Positions 1 to 13,900 of a DNA stretch of 64,000 bases are shown here, one piece after another. The stretch comes from Hemicentrotus pulcherrimus (taxonomy: Eukaryota; Echinodermata; Echinoidea; Camarodonta; Strongylocentrotidae). Every line of letters starts with the position of its first letter. Position 1 is the first letter of the stretch. The position numbers were made by a program, and so were the translations under genes. A model generated the notes under the pieces. That model worked only from the letters and a program-made list of their open reading frames with translations, searched no databases and was not told the DNA's origin. The DNA is taken from NCBI GenBank assembly GCA_003118195.1, contig BEXV01002181.1:3138-67137 (forward strand). Direction: 5' to 3'.

Positions 1-549
1 GGGGGGGGGGGGGGGTATGTTGAGTTTATGTATTAAGAAAGTTTATGTAGTTCGTCTATTTTGTGAGGATAATTTTAAGCAAGCCATTTGCATGTATTTG
101 CTTTTGATGATCGTCCCACTTCAGATATATCTTTATATATATGTTTGTTTTGAACATTGTATAATTTTGATTTGATCTTAACGTAGAAGAATAAAATGAA
201 AATGAAACCACTCAAGATTTTCTTGCAAGACTAAATGAACATACATGTACACCTTTTCAAGACACACAAATCAACAAAGTACTACACAACCACTTCAGTA
301 AAAACAAACATTTTTTGAAGTGTAATTGATTAAATTCAGTCAGATTGCTACGTTTAGTATTTTACATAATACAATGTCAATGGTACATACACAAGTATTT
401 CCCGGGTATTTCCCCGTCATTTCCCGGTATTTGCCAGTATTTTCTAGTACTTCCCTAGGAAATTGCCAACCCTGCATGCATAGTACACATAGTTTAAAAA
501 TTAAACAAAATCAGTCAATATGATCGTTTTTTTTTTCTTCTCCCAACAG
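1..549. other. VWA8 upstream intron (3' part)
   Basis: It begins with a 15-base G run at the window edge. The rest is AT-rich non-coding sequence ending in a pyrimidine tract and CCCAACAG, the acceptor of the first visible VWA8 exon. No gene or recognised repeat. Confidence 0.7.
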
Positions 550-3500
550 ATGGAAAATCTGTATCATTAGGAGGTGTTACCAAGACGATCAAAGAACCAG
601 CAAGAAGAGAACTGGTACCTTACAAATACTGTAAGTATTTACATGAACGGATGGACTATGAATTTATTTCTTGCATTCCATTATATAGATCAGGGGTTCT
701 CAAACTTTTTTCTTGATGGACCAGATGTTAGATCCATGAAAGATAAAAGTCCGAAACATGGACTGCCATTGCATGAAAATTCCCATGGCCTTTTGTATAT
801 AAAGTAAAGCAAATGTACTATTAATTGCTGGATAGCCGGACACGGCTCACACATTATTCAATTTTGTTTCAGACATAGACGATACAGTGAAACCTGTCTA
901 TAAAGACCATCCTAAGGGAGACAATAGAAATGGTCTTTACAGATGGATGGTCCATGGAGCTATAAGCCCCATGGATGGTCTTTGTATGCAGGTTCACTTA
1001 GTACATGTTTCAATGAGAAACTATTTCAAGGGAAACAAACAATGTGTGTTTTTATATACAGGTGGTTACTAAAGCAGGTTTAACTGTACACACATGCAGT
1101 ATATTAAACTTGTCTCTTCTTATATTGGTCATAAGAATGTTCCATGTGTCTAAACTTGATTCCTCTTCTTGCAGTGCCAGAGAATGTGCCTCAATCAGTA
1201 CTCAGACATCTACGATGGATCATGCAGAAGGTAGAAAATGTTGAGATATTCAGTGACATTAATGCTTATAAAAACATACCAGCATGGGGGTACCAGTACT
1301 ATTTTCTAATCAAGCCGGTGGCAGTACAAATATCTATTGTCTGCTGTAAATTAGGAGATAAGTTAATCATTTTAGTATAAAAGAGTTGTGGGTAGTACTA
1401 GAGGTTTGATTGTAACATATATGATTTCTGGCAAAAGATTAAAAATAAATAAATGAATGAATAAAGAAACATTGCATGTCCTATTACATAAATTTTGAGG
1501 CAAGGAAAACTTAAAGATTGGGTATGAAAACTCTATGAAGAGCATATTGGAAAGACATCATTACTGTTCTAGAGAGATACTTGATTCATCATACAACTCA
1601 TGTACATGTGTTTGCCAATTACTCTATAACAAGAACATGTGTTGCTCAGGAAATGTTCATGAATTCCCTGATTGGTTAAGATTCAGGTGTCATGCCATGA
1701 GATAGTTGGGTCATGAGTGATGCAACATTGAATCTTTTTGGATTCGCCAAAGTATCTAGCATTGAAAATTGTTGATACATGTATTACAAATCGAGATTTT
1801 GTTGTGCCGTTAAAGTTTCTTTTTTTTAAGTAATTTGAAATGCTAGAGCGCCGTAATGGCAGCACAGCTAAAGCCGGGGTAACAATATCCACGTTTGGAA
1901 GCGCTTAGTGATTGTAATAAGCGCTATATAAAAACTGAGTGTTATTATTATTATTATAACTTTTTGTGTGTTTACTTATATGTTTCTTTTGAATATCGTA
2001 CATATCTCAGACTGCTTGCATCTGTTTATTTTTTGATATTTTCTTGTCTTTTTGTTTTTTTCAGGATTCTCTAGGTCAGGATGTGTTTCTTATAGGAGCC
2101 CCCGGACCACTACGTAGAGCTATTGCCATGCAGTATTTGGTAAGCTGATAGTCTAATTGTCATTTGAAGCGCAATTAAAGATTTTTAGGTTTTCACTCAA
2201 AATTAAACCTAATCGCCAAGTGGCAAGTTAATAAAGAAAAGCAGACTGCAGCTATTATCCTAGAATAGAATTTGGACATATTTCAGGCAGTTTTGTGGTT
2301 GTTTGTTGCATTCGTGCACCAAGTCTTCGAAATCAAATAATTGGAAAACAAAAGCAATATATTTATCTTGTATCATATCCAAGACATTTACTTTGTTTGC
2401 TCAGGAACTGTAGATACTAACTTAAACTTTTAGGACAGACGTTTGTTTCCTCTAAGAAGAAACTTGACATTTTACTATAAACCTTGAATTCCTACAGTGA
2501 CGCTTCACATTATCTGTTTGTAAACAAATTCTGCATCGTACCCTTTTATTGAAGAAAAAAAATCAATAAAATTGTGATTGTAATTTCAAGAAAATAGAAT
2601 AGAAAAGTGTTCTCTTTTAGAACTATAAGGTCAAGAAAGATTACACCAGTCCTTCTAGGACTACCACAGTCCTTACTAGGACTACACACAGACACAAGAA
2701 AGATACCAACTACCCAATTCTCCCCCTTTCACATGGTGTAACCGCAAGCGTACTGTATATCTACGTCACCATGCAAGCCGATACCTATAAGCAGCATCTA
2801 ACCTTTCACTTATATTTCTGTAGCATTTTTTGCGTGGTTTGTCAATGAATAGTAGGTCAATAGAGAATCCCAGGATAAAACTATTTGAAAGTCCAAAGGT
2901 CGATTGCATTTTGATTGATAGTACTCTGTAGCAGAAGCAGCAAATAAAGTTCACAACAAAATTATTCATACCCCTAGTAAATATGAGTAAAAAGGCTGTT
3001 TCATATGCCGTACTTCAAATATATTTCTCAAATAAAGGCCATCTACATGTAATTGTAACTAATCAAAAAAGTACCTAGATTGGCAACACAAAGTTAAATT
3101 TGTAATCACCGTTTTATGCAACAAATTTGCTTTTTTTAAATTTTTTTATTCTGCAATTGCCTTGCACATTGGTTAACTTTGTCCACATTTTTATCTTTTC
3201 CAAACTATGAAAGAGCGTTAAATAGCAATACGTGTTGCCAATTTGAGGAGACAGAGTAAATCCCTTTAGACCTTTAGGAAACCAGAACAGCTATTACTTA
3301 GTCTGTATTATAAGATGATGATGTGGATCCTAATCAAATGATTGGTTGAAAGCATACACGTGACCAGGCATTTATTTTGCCAAATGCATAATTTGGACAA
3401 TGACCGGTCATTATCCAATGGTAATGACCGGTCATTATCAAATTCATGTTATAAAACATCATCTTATAAAACAAATAATACACATCATTCTGTTGGGGCA

Positions 3501-4956
3501 TTAGTAAAATTACCCTCTGTACCTTCAAAACAGTCCAAACACCATCGGCAATCGCCTCGGGTGTGTGTAACTGTTCCAAAGATACCTCGGATGGTTAATT
3601 CTTACTAATGCCCTCAATGCTGTGTATTATTTGTATAGTAATGGCCAACAGAAAGTAGAAGTTCATTAGTTTATTAAATAGCAGAAGAAATTGGAATAGA
3701 GTTTAAAACAATTGGATCTTCACGATATCAGTGTGCGTGCAGTGTACGTAGATGTAACAAAAAGTATTTCCAGCCAAGTGGTGCTTAGAGCCTCCTATTG
3801 TGTACAGTATTCTTCTAGATCTTTAGGAAACCAGAACAGCTATGAGCTAATATGTAGTAATGGCCAATTGAAAGTAGAAGCATACTAATAACAGAAGAAA
3901 TTAGAATAGATTTTAAAACAGTAATATTGGTTCTTCATGTTATCGGTGTGCATGCACTGTACTTCAATGTAACAACAACACATTCGCATTTGCAGCCAAG
4001 TAGTGCTTACAGCCTCCTATTGGGGACTTTTAGATTTGCGTGGACTGATACGTGTGACGTCCATTTAAGGCAGTGCATTAAAAGGACGTCGATCGTAGCA
4101 ATCCACGTTGTCGTTCTGCAAATCTAAAAGTCCCTATTGTGTATTCTTTTAGACCTTTAGGAAAACTGAAATGACATGAGTTAATCTGTAGTAATGGCCA
4201 TTCAGTGAAAAAGAAAGTGGAAGTTAACCAATAATGTGTGCGTGCAGGGTAGAAATGTAGATGTAACATACACTCAAGAAGCACTTGCAGCGAAGTGGTT
4301 CTTACAATTTCGCATTGCATAGTCATTATTAATAGATTACAAGTAGTTTCTATAGTCCTTTGATTGACAGGAACCCAGGTTCTGTGCTACTCTGAAAAGT
4401 ATTTTTAGTGAATTTATAAGATTTGTAAGGCTACAAATGCACTTGAAATTGAATGCTTAAGTAGCGCTAGTGCCTAAGATGTTCTCAATGTAATATTTGA
4501 TCTTCTTCTTCTAGTAAAGTACAGACCGCCGTTGGCGTATTATGGTATTTGTGCTTGTCGAGTGCCCAGATGAATAGTGCAAGTGAAAATCTCACTACAA
4601 GTTGATACTATGTGCGGCTAAAAAAAAAACAGGAGAGGCTTAACAAAGCCTCATTTGTTGCACCCCATGCTTGAAGATCCCCAAGGAGGTGCTGTTGACT
4701 ATACTCGGGGGGGGGGAGGGGGGGGGGGGGGGAGTTCCATAGCCTGATCGCATCAGGAAAGAATGTCTTTTAATACGTTTGGGTTCTGGAGAAGGGGACT
4801 TGGAACTTGTCTGGATTCCCACGTGTAGATGGCCCAGCGGTTGGAATGAGGTGTACGTCAGCTGGAATGTCAATTAGTCTGTGGATCATAAATAATAATA
4901 GCTAGTTCTTTTATAGGGCTTTTCAGGACCGAAGGCCCTCTCAAAGTGCTTTACCG

Positions 4957-4988
<32 letters not shown>

Positions 4989-7968
4989 ATAAAACCCCCG
5001 GTCATCGGATTCAGACTTACCTGCACACAATGTATGCACATTCTCCACTCCCTGGGGAGCATTCCAGCCAAGGAAACCTGTCTACCTTCTAGACTTCACT
5101 GTCACACACTATTGAGTGACAGACTGATAGTCACCTTTTTATATTTGATGATAACATACATAAAATAACCTGTTACATGTACATGAGCATTTGTCTACAT
5201 GTACATCAATAACCCACAATTTGTACTAGCCAGAATTAAACCGATTAAATCTTTGCACTGTACATAGGGTGAGACCATTTGGTAAAAGGGTCTGAAAAAT
5301 CAGACTGCAATCACTTAAGTCAATTCAACAACCAATGGTCGTTATTTTCCCACTAAAAGTCATTTTCAAGCCCTTTGGTTTTCAGGAAAGAACTTAATTA
5401 GGATTGTTTTTCAAATGCCGTTGGAATTTAGTTTAGCCTTTTTATTTTTTTGCCTGCAAATGGGACATAGTACCTTTGATCAACAATCGCCACACTCCAC
5501 CCAGGTGAGGTTAATATGTACCTGGGAGGAAAGAGTTCTTTGAAATGCTTGAGTGCTGTAATACAGCCGGGGTAATGATGATTTAGCGTCAGGAGTTCTA
5601 TGTGCCAGACCTAAACGCTATATAAGACTCCACAATTATTATGATTATTATCTCTAATTAACTTTTTTTCTTCTGGCATTCAGGAACTGACGAAGCGAGA
5701 AGTGGAGTACATGGCCCTGTCTAGAGATACCACGGAATCAGACTTGAAACAAAGAAGAGAAATGAAATCAAGTACAGCATTCTACATTGATCAGGTGAGG
5801 CATACATTCATTCTTGCAGGAGCAGGTTTGTCTTATTGGACGTTATAAAGATCTGGACCCTGTCTTATGTACATAGTTGCGATTGATATCAACTCTTGAT
5901 AAGACAGGGCCCAGACCGCTCTACTGTCTTCTTTTTTCTGGTCCCTGTTTCTCACACTTCTTAAAGGCTGAGCATTAAACAGTATCCAAATGATCACCAT
6001 AAATAAACAAACATAATCGTTTGAAAATGACATGTTTTTGTCAAAGTCGCAATGGACCGATGAACATTCTTCTCTCTATCCTTTCTCAGTGTGCCGTCCG
6101 AGCAGCTACAGAAGGCAGGGTATTGATTTTAGAAGGTATAGAGAAGGCAGAAAGGAACGTGTTACCAGTCTTAAACAACCTTTTAGAGAACAGAGAGATG
6201 CAGCTGGAGGATGGTCGGTTTCTGGTTGCCAGTGAACGCTACGATAAGCTGTTAAAGGTAGGATTTTCATTGCTAAATTGTTGTTTGATACATAAATGTG
6301 TAAGAGCTTCCAGTATTTCTTTTCTTTTCTTATTTCTGAAGATGTGTTTGTGAAAGTGTACCAATCATGTTTACAGGTTTTGAAAGTTTGCAGTCTCCAA
6401 TCTATTTTGTACATAGCTGCAATTGATAACAATCGTAAATAATTTGTGATTAATACATTATACCTTTGACCTGGCCTTAAATATTAAACAACATAAATTC
6501 ACTGATTCACCTTATTGTTCATAATTTATTATTACTTTCTTTAGGATCACACCAAAGAAGAGCTAGAAAGATGGAAGTTAGTGAGAGTGAATGAGGACTT
6601 TCGTGTCATTGCACTAGGCTTGCCAGTCCCCAAGTACAGGGGGAATCCCCTAGACCCGCCCCTTCGGTCTCGCTTCCAAGCAAGAGACGTCAACCCACTT
6701 GCATTCAGGGTGAGATTAGGTTCTGAAATTTCTGATTTTTACTTGATTTTAATAACCATGCATAGCCTAATAACTTTAATAAATGCACTACGTACATACA
6801 TGACAGTGGAAGAAAGGCAATCATACTGGAGTGGTAAGCATTTATATTATGAATATTTAAAGAAATATCAATTATATTGTGATTTATTTTTTTAATATTT
6901 AGTTTGGATGGATGTCTATGGAATATGAATGTAGAAGTGTTGTGATCTAGTGATTAATTCGCCGGACTAATGACTATTGATAAAAAGGAACGGTGTTGGA
7001 GTCCATGCTACATTAAACATCCTTTGGCAAGACAATAATCATGTGCCACAATCCACCTATGTGAATCAATGAGCACTTTATTGTAGACAGTCTAAACCAG
7101 GGAATTAATATGATTGTAGGGCTGTCAGAAATAACCTTATTAGTCCTGACGAGACTATAACAGTGGGTAACTAAGACAGTATTAAAATGAAATTGGTTTA
7201 TTGGGATGGGGTGATAATTTTGTTTCATCTTATGTCACCTACCTGGCCCATTCGCAAGTATTATCAGAAAAGGGGAGTGCTAAGACAGTTGTATTATCAA
7301 TCATTTGATGCTTCTGTATGATAGCGGTAAATGAAATGGTTTATTGAGATTGGGTGATAATTCTGTGATAGCTACGAATCAGTTTATGTCATTTCATTTT
7401 ATTTCATCTAATGTCACCTCCTAGGACCATTTACAAGCATTATCAGAAGAGGGCAGTGCCGTTCCTTCAGAAAGGTTAGTATGATGTTGCCATTTTCAAG
7501 CAATTTTGTTTGAAATGTACATAACTTGTGTGTTCTCATGCTTGCTTAGTACAGCATTTCTTTCTTTAGTAATAATGATAGTAGTCACATTTGTATTGTG
7601 CTTAATACTACATTTATAAGCACTTTACATTGTATAATGATTAAGCCCATCATTGGATTCAGGTGCAAATCCGTATATACACTGTATATGTGCACATGCT
7701 CTGCTCCCTGGGGAGCTTGTCAAAATAAATGTGAGTGAATTATTGTTCTGTATAGTGATTTCAAGAAATATTAAAGTCATGTTTCTTATGTATGTGGGTC
7801 ATTGTTTTTTAACATATCTTATGACTATGTCTTTCCCCCACATTTCTCTATCGCTTCAGACTGTCACAGTTATTATCTTTTGCAACAACGTTGAGATCAG
7901 AAGAGATTGCTTCTTTGGGTTTGCCCGACTTACCTCTAGATAATCTCTCAAATATTGTTAAAATTCTG
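550..7968 (+). CDS. VWA8: VWA8 exons 1-8: N-terminal part and degenerate AAA1 module
   Basis: Exons: 550-630, 1175-1230, 2065-2139, 5684-5794, 6090-6257, 6545-6709, 7425-7474, 7860-7968. They encode residues 1-272 of the window fragment. Exon 2 contains the family signature LRHLRWIMQK. Exon 3 has the P-loop position as GAPGPLRRAIAM, where the GK[ST] of a working Walker A is replaced by LRR. Exon 5 has ILEGIEKAERN at the Walker B position, with EG instead of DE, followed by LEDGRF. Exon 6 carries DFRVIALGLPVP at the sensor-1 position, without the usual Asn. From what I know of vertebrate VWA8, this module is degenerate there too, so it is probably structural rather than hydrolytic. Introns 3 (2140-5683) and 6 are the longest here. 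Intron 3 is packed with inserted repeats. Confidence 0.93.
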
Positions 7969-10900
7969 GTGAGTCTAGTGATATATATATGGGTAAATAT
8001 TGCATTTAATTCCACAAACCAATAGTTTTGCAGATTGTATTGAGTACAGTTTAAATTGTTTAACTCTTCATTATAACACTTTTAAGATATACAAAATTAT
8101 TTTGTGACATGAAACTCTCAGGGGTCCGGGTTGACATTTATTTTTTCAATATTATTTGTCTATATGTATTTCTTTTTTTCACTACACCACGTTAATTATG
8201 ATTTTTTTTTTTTTTCATTATGCTCCCCCTCTTTCTCTTTCACCCTTTTCCTCTCTTTCATTTTTTCTCTGCCGGCCATACAGAATGAAGTACCTTCCGC
8301 ATCTGTCCATGGGTTGATACACCAGCTCTATCCATATGAGGTCTTCCTAAGCAAAGAGGGTCAGGAATCGGTTCTAGATGCCCTAGAGGTATTGATAATT
8401 AGACAATTAATTAAAAATAATAATAATTCTATGTCTTGTTGACCCAGGGTAGCTCATCAGTAGTAAAACTGTTCTTCTTGAGGGCCCTGCAATCTTATTA
8501 TTACCTGGCTTTAGCTTTTAAAAATCAACATGGTAGTTATACAGATTAGGTAGACACATAAAGTGGTAGATGTTATAGAGTATTGAAAAATATTGAAATA
8601 AAGCCAGTGCTATGTTCTTTGTACAATTCACATCCTGACACTGTCACCTAATAGTAGTTGACCCACCCCGCCCCCAAACAACCATATAAGATATCAAGAT
8701 GATCAATTCTTTTATTTAACTGTTTTGCTAATTCTGACAGAAATTTGAGTTGAAGCCAGAGAAGTTTGAGAAGCCTCCCAGCCAGAGGATAGCAGGTATC
8801 CATTCAAGCAATCAGAGTGGAGCATTCAGTGCAATGGTCAATGTTGAGGTCGAGGGTCAAGTTAGTCAGATACAGGTGAGCATTACTTAGTGATTTCTCT
8901 TCTTTATTGGAACAGGGAGTAGATCAGCTCCCTGATCAGTGAAACATATACAACAGTGTATATGATAGGGTTGTGCTTTTGGCAATTCCATGTACAGGCG
9001 CGGGGCTAGGGTACAATTAACTGTACAAAAGCTTTCGTCCTTGAAGCCTGATTTGCATAAAGTAAACAAATTGTTTACGCTTAACCGCTACAAAAGAGTC
9101 CGCTAAACGGTAAATTTTTGCTTTAGAGGCCCCTAAATGAAACGATTAAAATGTCAAATTGAAAAAGAAGAGTTTTTCTAACTCATAAATATTGCAGTCA
9201 GTTGTCAAACCCTGTTTTAATATGCGACAAGTGTGCGAAACAAAGCCCAATTTTTGTAATTTTTCTCTTAAAATATTGCAGCATTTTTCATATTTCTTTC
9301 ATTGCTCAAGAGCCATACGTAAATGATAAATCAAAGTAAATTAAAGCTCTCCTCCGAATAAGTATTCATAATTTTACGTCCCACTGTTATGTCGGGGAAA
9401 AAATCAAAGGCAACGTCATCAACAAACCCATGGCGAAATGTTCCCTGAAGAGACACTAGGGGGTATTTCTTGGGTTTGCTGTGTGCAGACTTGTACATCC
9501 ATTATTTAAATGATATTTCCACGAAGTCCCTTTAGCATTTTACTTAGTATTATTAACATTATTATTATGAATGGATATCTCTATCTCTCGCTTCAGGTTC
9601 CATCTGGCATCAACACTAAAGAGCGGAGTGATGCTCTACATAAATACATCTCAACCGCAACCCATGATGGTCTGCTAGCTGATATGTTCATGTCACATTC
9701 TGTAGGAGACTTCTGCTTGGTTGGTCCCAAGGTATTAAAGCATTCACTCTCTCTTGTTCGCTGCCTCTCTTTTCTTTTCTTTTTTAATAAAGATGGTGCA
9801 CACACTTGTTCTGTGTGTGTGTGTGCGTGTGTGTGTAATTAGGGATTTTACAGACGTGTATCAATCAGATATGGTCATTTACGTCTGGGGACCGACCTTT
9901 AACGTCACCACCCGAAAGACGTGACTTAGTTTTGCACCTGGGTCGCCTGAGCCAGTATGTAGGAAAAGACAGAGAGCTGACCAAGTGAAAGTGCCACTAG
10001 ATGAACTCACATCTCCCTTGCTGACATGATGTGATATGGGTTAAACGTGCATCATTTGTGGTTTATGAAAGTAAATTGATTGATATCATTGGCTTACATC
10101 GCTTTGTACCATATATACACTGCTAACTGTACCCTCGCATGTACATAAACATATAGCACATGTACATAACTGATATAAATTTATCTATTCCTGTTTTGAT
10201 CCTCGCTGAAGGACTTGGTATGAATTGCAGATAAATGAAAACAATTTGCATCGTATCTCTCTTCTTTTCAATGATAACATTGTGTATCGTTTTTCTTGAA
10301 TAGCGTGAACCCATTGTTCCAAAATGCCTCAAGTCAAACATGTCTGTATAGATTTTTGTTCATATTTGTATTGTTTCTTTTAAATTCTTTCTTTATAAGG
10401 GATGTGGAAAGAGTGTCTTGGCAAAAGAGTTTGCAGAGAACCTTGGCTACAACTCAGAGATTGTTATGCTGTATCAGGTATGAAAGACCTTCTCTTCCTA
10501 TCTGTCTATCCCCCTCCCCCTCCCTCCCCCTCCCTCCCTCTCGCTCTCCCTCTCCCTCTCCCTCTCTTTGTCTGTGCCTCACATTAGTATTTTAAAACAA
10601 ATAGATTGAAAAGATATTTGTTTTGCTTTTTTTTTCTTTCAACAAGCATATTGAGAGATGAGAACAAGTTGATATCTTAAAAGGCATGATAGTGTTATGT
10701 TATTGTTTGTCAATAAGTTTACATTCTTTCATATGTTCCAGCAGTCTTTCAGGAAATAAATCCAATTTTTCCTTTCAAAAAGTAATGGTAAGATGGTGGG
10801 AACAAAATTATGTTGGTAAGATGTGTAGGTAGAGATTGCTATTGAAAGTAAGCAAAATATTCTTCTTTTGTCAATTGCAGGACATGACCTCGCGTGACCT

Positions 10901-13900
10901 ACTACAGCAGCGAATCACAGAGATGAATGGTGACACGGCCTGGAGACTATCACCTCTAGTCAAGGCAGCACTAGAGGGCAGTATAGCACTTCTAGATGGG
11001 TTACATAGAGTGAACCCCAGCACATTAACTGTACTCCATAGGTCAGTGTTTTGGTGATGTCATTTTCATTCATGGTTTGAGCTTTTTATTGCAAGGTATT
11101 TGGAACTAACATTTACCATTTCAGTTCCAAAAGTGGTTCAAGCCACTCAAAAAATAAATATCATATTTATTTAACATTGTTAAACATAGCAAAGATTGTC
11201 TTCTGGAAGTTAAAATGACACATCATCTGTTTTATATCATATAAGTACATGTATTTGCAGTATTCACATTGTAAAAGCACTGTGATTAAAATACCTGTTT
11301 CACAAATTACTTTTATGATGCATGTTTTTTTAATTTTGAGGCATCGTTTGCTATATATTTGGCCAGGTCCATGCCATTCACTGCATGTGAATTTAAACTT
11401 TCTCTTTTCAGATTATGTTTCAAAGGGTGATAAATTGCTAAGAGCAGTTTTATTGAATTTCTTGTATTTATTTTTGCAATAATTACGTTTAACAGCTATA
11501 AAGAGCTCTGTACCTTGTAATATAGTACATGTAAAATTCCAGCTTATTTCATTCTGCCATACTCCTCTCATATAAAGTAAGATGAATTATATCAAGATAG
11601 CTTTATGAAATAGCTTTGTTTACCTATTGGCCAAACCTTTCATTTTATGTCCATATATATTTAGGTTGGTACATGATAGAGAGGTAACCCTTTTTGATGG
11701 CACAAGACTACTTCGCCATGATAGATATGAGCAGGTGAAACAGGATACCAGTCTTTCAGATGCAGAGCTAGCAGAAAAGTATGTCAAGTTGACAATTTTT
11801 ATGGTCATTTTTCTTTTCTTATCATCCCTTTTCCTTCATTTTGCCACTTATTATTTATTTTTATTTGTATAACTTTTTTTCTCATTTTCCCTTTCTTTCC
11901 CTTGTTTTGTTTACATGTATTTTTTTTTCCTACGTGTTAGACTTTGTTTTAATTCTCCGCCACCTCAAATTTTTTTTTTTCTTCAGATTTCTCTCTGAAA
12001 CTTTGATCCAACGTCTTTCTTAAGTTAGTTTGTACGTGCCCTTGTGTGTGGGGGGTGGGGATGTCCTAAAAGTTTGTTGTTCAGACTGTTGTATTTTTTT
12101 TATTATGATTCTGTTTTCGGGCTCATCAAATATTGTGAGTGGCCGTTGCAAGAATATGTAAACATGCTTTTATATGGTCAAAATGTCAGCATTTTTTTTT
12201 TAATTTCTCAAATATCTGTTTTAAGTGTGATATAGAATAAATACGTGTACATGTAAATAATGGATTAATAACATTTTTTTTCAAATCCATTTCATTCAAA
12301 AAATGTGCCACTTCTTAAAGTCTAGCAATTATTTTGATCCAACATTTTCTTTCTATTTCAGATTAATCATGAGGATACATCCATCATTCCGCATCATTGC
12401 CCTGGCAGAGCCACCTCAGGTCGGAAGCAGCAGCCAGCAATGGCTTAACCCAGAGCTACTCACCTTATTCATGTATCATCATATTAAACCACTGAGTATG
12501 GCTGAAGAAATGACAGTTATACAAGGAATGGTACGTAATGGCTTAACTTCTGATCTCGCCAGACCCCAAATCCTCTTAGTTTGCCCTCCCCTTACTCCAA
12601 TGTGTGGCTCAGTCATTTTCAAAATTCTTTACTTCACCCAATCTTCTAAACGCTATAAGTGTGTACTTTTGATCAAAGGCTATTTCATCAGCCCTTTCCA
12701 CATCGATACTATTTTAAATACCAGCAGCTATCAATCGTTAACTCACCATGGTGACCTACTGGTAAAGAGAGTCTTTACTGAATTATTAAGAAAAATTGCA
12801 GTTTTTATATTTTGCTAAAAATCCTTTATGACATTCTTATAACACTACATCAAGTAAATCTGCTAAACTTAATTAATGGGGATTTCTTTTTTTTTTTTTT
12901 TTTTACTCTTCTCCCTATCTCATTAAGCTGCATTTTCCTAAGTCCACTTTGTTGTTTTTATCTCCTAGGTACCTAATGCTCCTACTGATAGTCTTGACTC
13001 CATACTCAAGCTGACTCACAGATTGAGACATGCAGCAGATCCTAATGTAAGTAGTACAGATAACTTTGATTACATAACATCTCAAGTTGTGATAACAATG
13101 AAAGATGAGTAAAGAAATCAGCATGATTTACACCAAATGTTAAACAATTCAAGAAAAAGATACATGTACCTTCAATTTAGAGCGAATGTATGATAGCTCA
13201 ATGAGGGAAAGAGAAATAAAGATTCAAGTGGATCAGTCAGTCAATAGAATACTTACATGTTGTGTGTTACGTATGATGCTCTGTAGTGAATATTTCCTGC
13301 GGTTTACTAAACGTTGATCACAGTTTGCTAGTGCAAACAATTTGAAGAAAAAGAACTCTCTCCAGTTTCTCATAACATACAGATTCATCACTTGAAATCA
13401 GTATTACATATTACATAAGAGTTGTACTAGCAACTATTGAAGGCGAAGTTGAAGAGAAGTGTAGGGTTAGTAGATGTCCAACAGGATGGATGGACAACAT
13501 CAAGAATTGGGAAGGTGGAATGAGAGTAGCAAGAGTGAATGCCTGAGAGAGAAGCCGACGGCCTGGAGGAGCTACGGTATATACCGTATACAAGTTCTGA
13601 AGGAATACAAGGAATATTTTATCTTACTCGCTACATAATAATCAAGCAAATCAGCAATGTCTTTTTAAATTTCTTTGGCATATTAATCTTGTTTGTATTC
13701 CATTTTAGTTAAAGTCCGTAGCATCTTCTCTGTCGACTCGCAACCTGATCCGTATCGCTCAACGCCTAGCCCACTATCAGGACCAAGGTCTGCATGATGC
13801 TGTACACAAAGCTTGTCTTTCAAGGTAGAACTGTACTAGCAATCCAGTGCCCCGTCTTAAAATGAGTTGCGAGTAATCCAAATTGATCGCAATTTTTACC

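Larger units (their letters stand above)
3264..4330 (+). repeat. Tandem repeat, period about 218 bp, three units, with insertions
   Basis: The marker GTAATGGCC occurs at 3638, 3857 and 4191, and CTTTAGGAAAC-like marker sequence at about 3268, 3820 and 4155. The first spacing is 219. The second is 334, which becomes 217 once the 112-bp MITE and its 5-base target duplication are subtracted. The first unit is itself interrupted by inverted-repeat elements (about 3305-3637). The repeat lies in VWA8 intron 3. Confidence 0.7.
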
